A stretch of DNA of 5,361 nt, from the NCBI GenBank assembly GCA_041653995.1, contig JBAZEK010000033.1:1-5361 (forward strand). Reading direction: 5' to 3'. The position numbers and the translations under genes were made by a program. The DNA comes from Dehalococcoidia bacterium. Its GTDB lineage: Bacteria > Chloroflexota > Dehalococcoidia > GIF9 > UBA5629. The notes beneath the pieces are model-generated. The model made no database searches. It saw only the letters and a list, made by a program, of their open reading frames with translations, and was not told the origin of the DNA. This document shows, in pieces, positions 4,526-5,361 of this stretch; the stretch's first letter is position 1; every line of letters starts with the position of its first letter.

Positions 4526-5199
4526 GAACTAAGATATATGCTTTGCGTGGGGAAAACAGGTTTGTCCGGTATGTGGGAAAGACTGTCAAGTCGTTAGAAG
4601 AACGAATGCAAGGACATCTTGACGGTGCTAATAGAGGAGGCAATACATACAAAGATCGTTGGATCCGTTCGATGTTGAACAAAGGTTTGCTTCCGACAAT
4701 TACGTTACTTGGTATTTATGAAGGAAATGGAAGTAAGGAAGAGATTTCCTGGATTAAACGTTTTCGAGATGGTGGAGTTAAATTGACAAATGGAACGGAT
4801 GGTGGGGATGGCGGCATTCTCACAAAGGCCTCTTGCAGAAAAATTAGTAAGGCATTAACCGGTCGTAAACATACTCCTGAACAAATCGAAAAACAAAGAA
4901 AAGCCATAACAGGAAGACACCATACTCTTGAAGCACGCGCACGAATGAAAGAAGGGAAGAAGGGGTGGCGGTGTACGTGGGGCGACAAGATCAGTAAAAC
5001 ATTGATGGGACATCCGGGAGCGTCAAAAGGAGAACATCGTCCTCCTATAACAGTTTTGCGACTAAAAGAAGCCTGGATAAAAAGAAAAGCAAGCGGTTGG
5101 GTTAGTCCTAATAGGAATAAGATCCGCACTCCAATACAAAGAGAACATTATCGTCTTGCATGGATTAAACGTAAGCAAAATAAAAAAAGGAATAGTTAA
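4522..5199 (+). CDS. GIY-YIG homing endonuclease 2 with NUMOD3-type tail
   Basis: This encodes 225 residues. ATG 4522 overlaps the connector stop as ATGA, with no strong ribosome binding site, so translation is probably coupled. The nuclease domain covers residues 4-98: KIY at 4-6, YVG at 17-19, Arg28 in LEERMQGHL, probable catalytic Glu74 in EEISWIKRF, and LTNGTDGGDGG at 88-98. By hand alignment, about 57 of 95 positions are identical to endonuclease 1. The tail then differs: residues 104-150 hold NUMOD3-like units (CRKISKALTGRKHTPEQ and a similar second copy), a third follows near 155-163 (DKISKTLMG), and AWIKRK occurs at 184-189 and 213-218. These modules usually bind DNA. The gene is AT-rich (35% GC at 4681-4740). 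It is likely a mobile selfish gene placed after the connector without breaking it. Confidence 0.88.
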   Translation: MRTKIYALRGENRFVRYVGKTVKSLEERMQGHLDGANRGGNTYKDRWIRSMLNKGLLPTITLLGIYEGNGSKEEISWIKRFRDGGVKLTNGTDGGDGGILTKASCRKISKALTGRKHTPEQIEKQRKAITGRHHTLEARARMKEGKKGWRCTWGDKISKTLMGHPGASKGEHRPPITVLRLKEAWIKRKASGWVSPNRNKIRTPIQREHYRLAWIKRKQNKKRNS

Positions 5200-5361
5200 T
5201 GCGCATTTTGTGGCATTCAGTTTCGCCGCTCATCGGCTCCGGCTACGGGACACAGACCGCCCTGTGGACACCTGCTCTGAAGGCAGCTGGTCACGATGTG
5301 GCGATCAGTTGCTCCACCGGCCTGTTCTCCAGTGTGCAGTTGTGGAACGGGATTAAGATGT
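5199..5361 (+). CDS. Probable glycosyltransferase, GT4-like (N-terminal fragment)
   Basis: ATG 5199 overlaps the endonuclease stop by one base (TAATG). AAGGA at 5187-5191, inside the endonuclease's end, gives 7 bases of spacing. Only the first 54 residues are in the window. They begin MRILWHSVSPLIGSGYGTQT and continue with TPALKAAGHDVAIS, the classic first strand, glycine-rich turn and helix of GT-B-fold glycosyltransferases, such as family GT4, which move sugars from nucleotide-sugar donors. The 'GSGYGTQT' turn is often seen in phage-encoded members. GC content returns to about 65% here, unlike the AT-rich gene before it. The substrate could be a virion protein or a host surface glycan; the fragment cannot tell. 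Another GT-B enzyme is the main alternative. Confidence 0.72.
   Translation, partial: MRILWHSVSPLIGSGYGTQTALWTPALKAAGHDVAISCSTGLFSSVQLWNGIKM

Noticed and set aside
5156..5356. + strand frame of 66 residues over the endonuclease 2 end
   Set aside because: It runs in another frame through the glycosyltransferase start, which has a better ribosome binding site and a recognisable protein pattern.

Overview
The window is a piece of a tailed-phage (or prophage) late structural region, probably from an uncultured phage. Every supported gene is on the + strand and tightly packed. No tRNA, integrase or host housekeeping gene is visible, so the host cannot be named. The phage assignment rests on a fragment that looks like the C-terminus of an HK97-type major capsid protein at the left edge, a gp6-like head-tail connector at 3575-4525, and two free-standing GIY-YIG homing endonucleases.

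Layout. 1-270: capsid protein end. 369-863: capsid-adjacent protein of unknown function. 888-1514: first GIY-YIG endonuclease, AT-rich and ending in 17-18-residue repeats. 1516-1545: strong stem-loop. 1571-2638: repeat-rich, fibre-like protein with a signal-peptide-like N-terminus. 2652-2680: second stem-loop. 2698-3132: small protein, also with a signal-peptide-like N-terminus. 3144-3410: small charged protein. 3407-3568: a 53-residue coupled gene. 4522-5199: second GIY-YIG endonuclease with a NUMOD3-type tail, overlapping the connector by 4 bases. 5199-5361: start of a probable glycosyltransferase.

How it fits together. The capsid protein, connector and probably the small proteins between them belong to head assembly and head completion. 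The two endonucleases look like selfish elements placed between structural genes; each can be translated without interrupting its neighbours. The fibre-like and small secreted-looking proteins may form or modify surface appendages, and the glycosyltransferase may modify virion or host-surface glycans; both roles are inference.

The most unusual points are: (1) two 42-residue repeats in the fibre-like protein that are almost identical as protein but differ in 30 of 42 codons; (2) a repeat motif of that protein that continues in the +1 frame across its stop codon; (3) a stem-loop whose 3' arm can also pair with the next ribosome binding site; (4) sharp base-composition switches at the endonucleases and inside the connector gene.
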